Below are positions 63,827 to 64,000 of a DNA stretch of 64,000 nucleotides, in pieces (within the stretch, counting starts at the first letter, position 1; every line of letters starts with the position of its first letter). Below the pieces are notes generated by a model that saw only the letters and a list, made by a program, of their open reading frames with translations, searched no databases and was not told the DNA's origin. This stretch comes from Burkholderia sp. 4M9327F10 (GTDB lineage: Bacteria > Pseudomonadota > Gammaproteobacteria > Burkholderiales > Burkholderiaceae): contig NZ_SCNV01000007.1 in the NCBI RefSeq assembly GCF_005503145.1, positions 175,781 to 239,780 of the forward strand, given 5' to 3'. A program made the position numbers and the translations under genes.

Positions 63827-64000
63827 TTAACAGCCGATAAGTGTGGGCGCTTGATGGCGACGCGAGCCGGGTCCTTCGGGGTCTGGTGTACAAGCGAAAG
63901 TATCAAGTCTCACACAGTAATGAAAGGAAGGTTTTCCTGTTCTTATGGACAGGTTAATCAATCGTCAGTACGTTGAGTGAGCGACCGGTCTCGGAAGAGA

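Larger units (their letters stand above)
63550..64000 (+). other. rRNA operon promoter and 5' leader region
   Basis: 451 bp without a protein gene. The right part (CTTTAAAAATTAACAGCCGA onwards, then GTCTCACACAGTAATGAAAGG) is the leader typical of Burkholderia rrn operons; the 16S gene should begin just beyond base 64000. The left ~150 bp shows no recognisable feature. Confidence 0.8.

Overview
The window is a high-GC chromosomal segment from a betaproteobacterium of the Burkholderiaceae, most likely Paraburkholderia or Burkholderia. The evidence is the gene order ilvBHC-psd-pssA-leuA, rpsO-pnp, tpiA-secG-tRNA-Leu-nuoA-N, typical Burkholderiales proteins (DUF3106, DUF3619, DUF2818, DUF2863, DUF1178), and an rrn leader at the right edge. 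It is mostly core chromosome, with one short low-GC insertion.

Layout. (1) 1-6.2 kb, minus strand: a LOG-family gene (partial), a TetR regulator, then a lipid module of PlcP-like phosphoesterase, GT4 glycosyltransferase and diacylglycerol kinase with a candidate Pho box upstream. An envelope module follows: sigma factor, DUF3619 single-TM protein, DUF3106 protein with LTPEQ-type repeats, and an RDD membrane protein. (2) 6.3-13.7 kb, plus strand: branched-chain amino acid genes ilvB, ilvH, ilvC and leuA, with psd-pssA (phosphatidylethanolamine synthesis) between them. leuA is preceded by a complete-looking attenuator: sigma70 promoter, an apparently leaderless Leu-rich leader peptide with four CTA codons, and overlapping antiterminator and terminator hairpins. 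(3) 13.7-21.7 kb: lipoprotein, periplasmic binding protein, rpsO, pnp, quinone oxidoreductase, tpiA, secG and tRNA-Leu(GAG). (4) 21.7-38.4 kb: the complete 14-gene complex I operon nuoA-N, then DUF2818, a Nudix hydrolase and DUF1178. Several nuo spacers contain hairpins. (5) 38.4-49.1 kb: acyl-CoA catabolism. One plus-strand operon has paired acyl-CoA dehydrogenases and paired MaoC hydratases. A minus-strand operon has 3-hydroxyacyl-CoA dehydrogenase, enoyl-CoA hydratase, histidine phosphatase, an APH-type kinase and an acyl-CoA dehydrogenase. A 20-bp near-palindrome lies upstream of the latter, between it and a divergent GST gene. (6) 49.2-51.1 kb: aminotransferase and PIN-domain protein.

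(7) 51,086-55,789: a 4.7-kb insertion into the first codons of yaaA, bounded by a 15-bp direct repeat. It carries a DUF6538 integrase N-terminal fragment, a three-TM protein of unknown function, a tyrosine recombinase lacking its catalytic C terminus, three tandem PrtN-like small regulators and a phage-type 301-aa protein. (8) 55.8-64 kb: intact yaaA, an M14 carboxypeptidase, an exported protein with a Lys/Ser-rich tail, a CbiM-like membrane protein, a LuxR-type regulator, DUF2863, a PerM/AI-2E-type transporter, and finally an rrn promoter and leader leading to a 16S gene just outside the window.

Coordinates, motifs and hairpins were read by eye. Family names come from recognition of protein sequence, with no database search.
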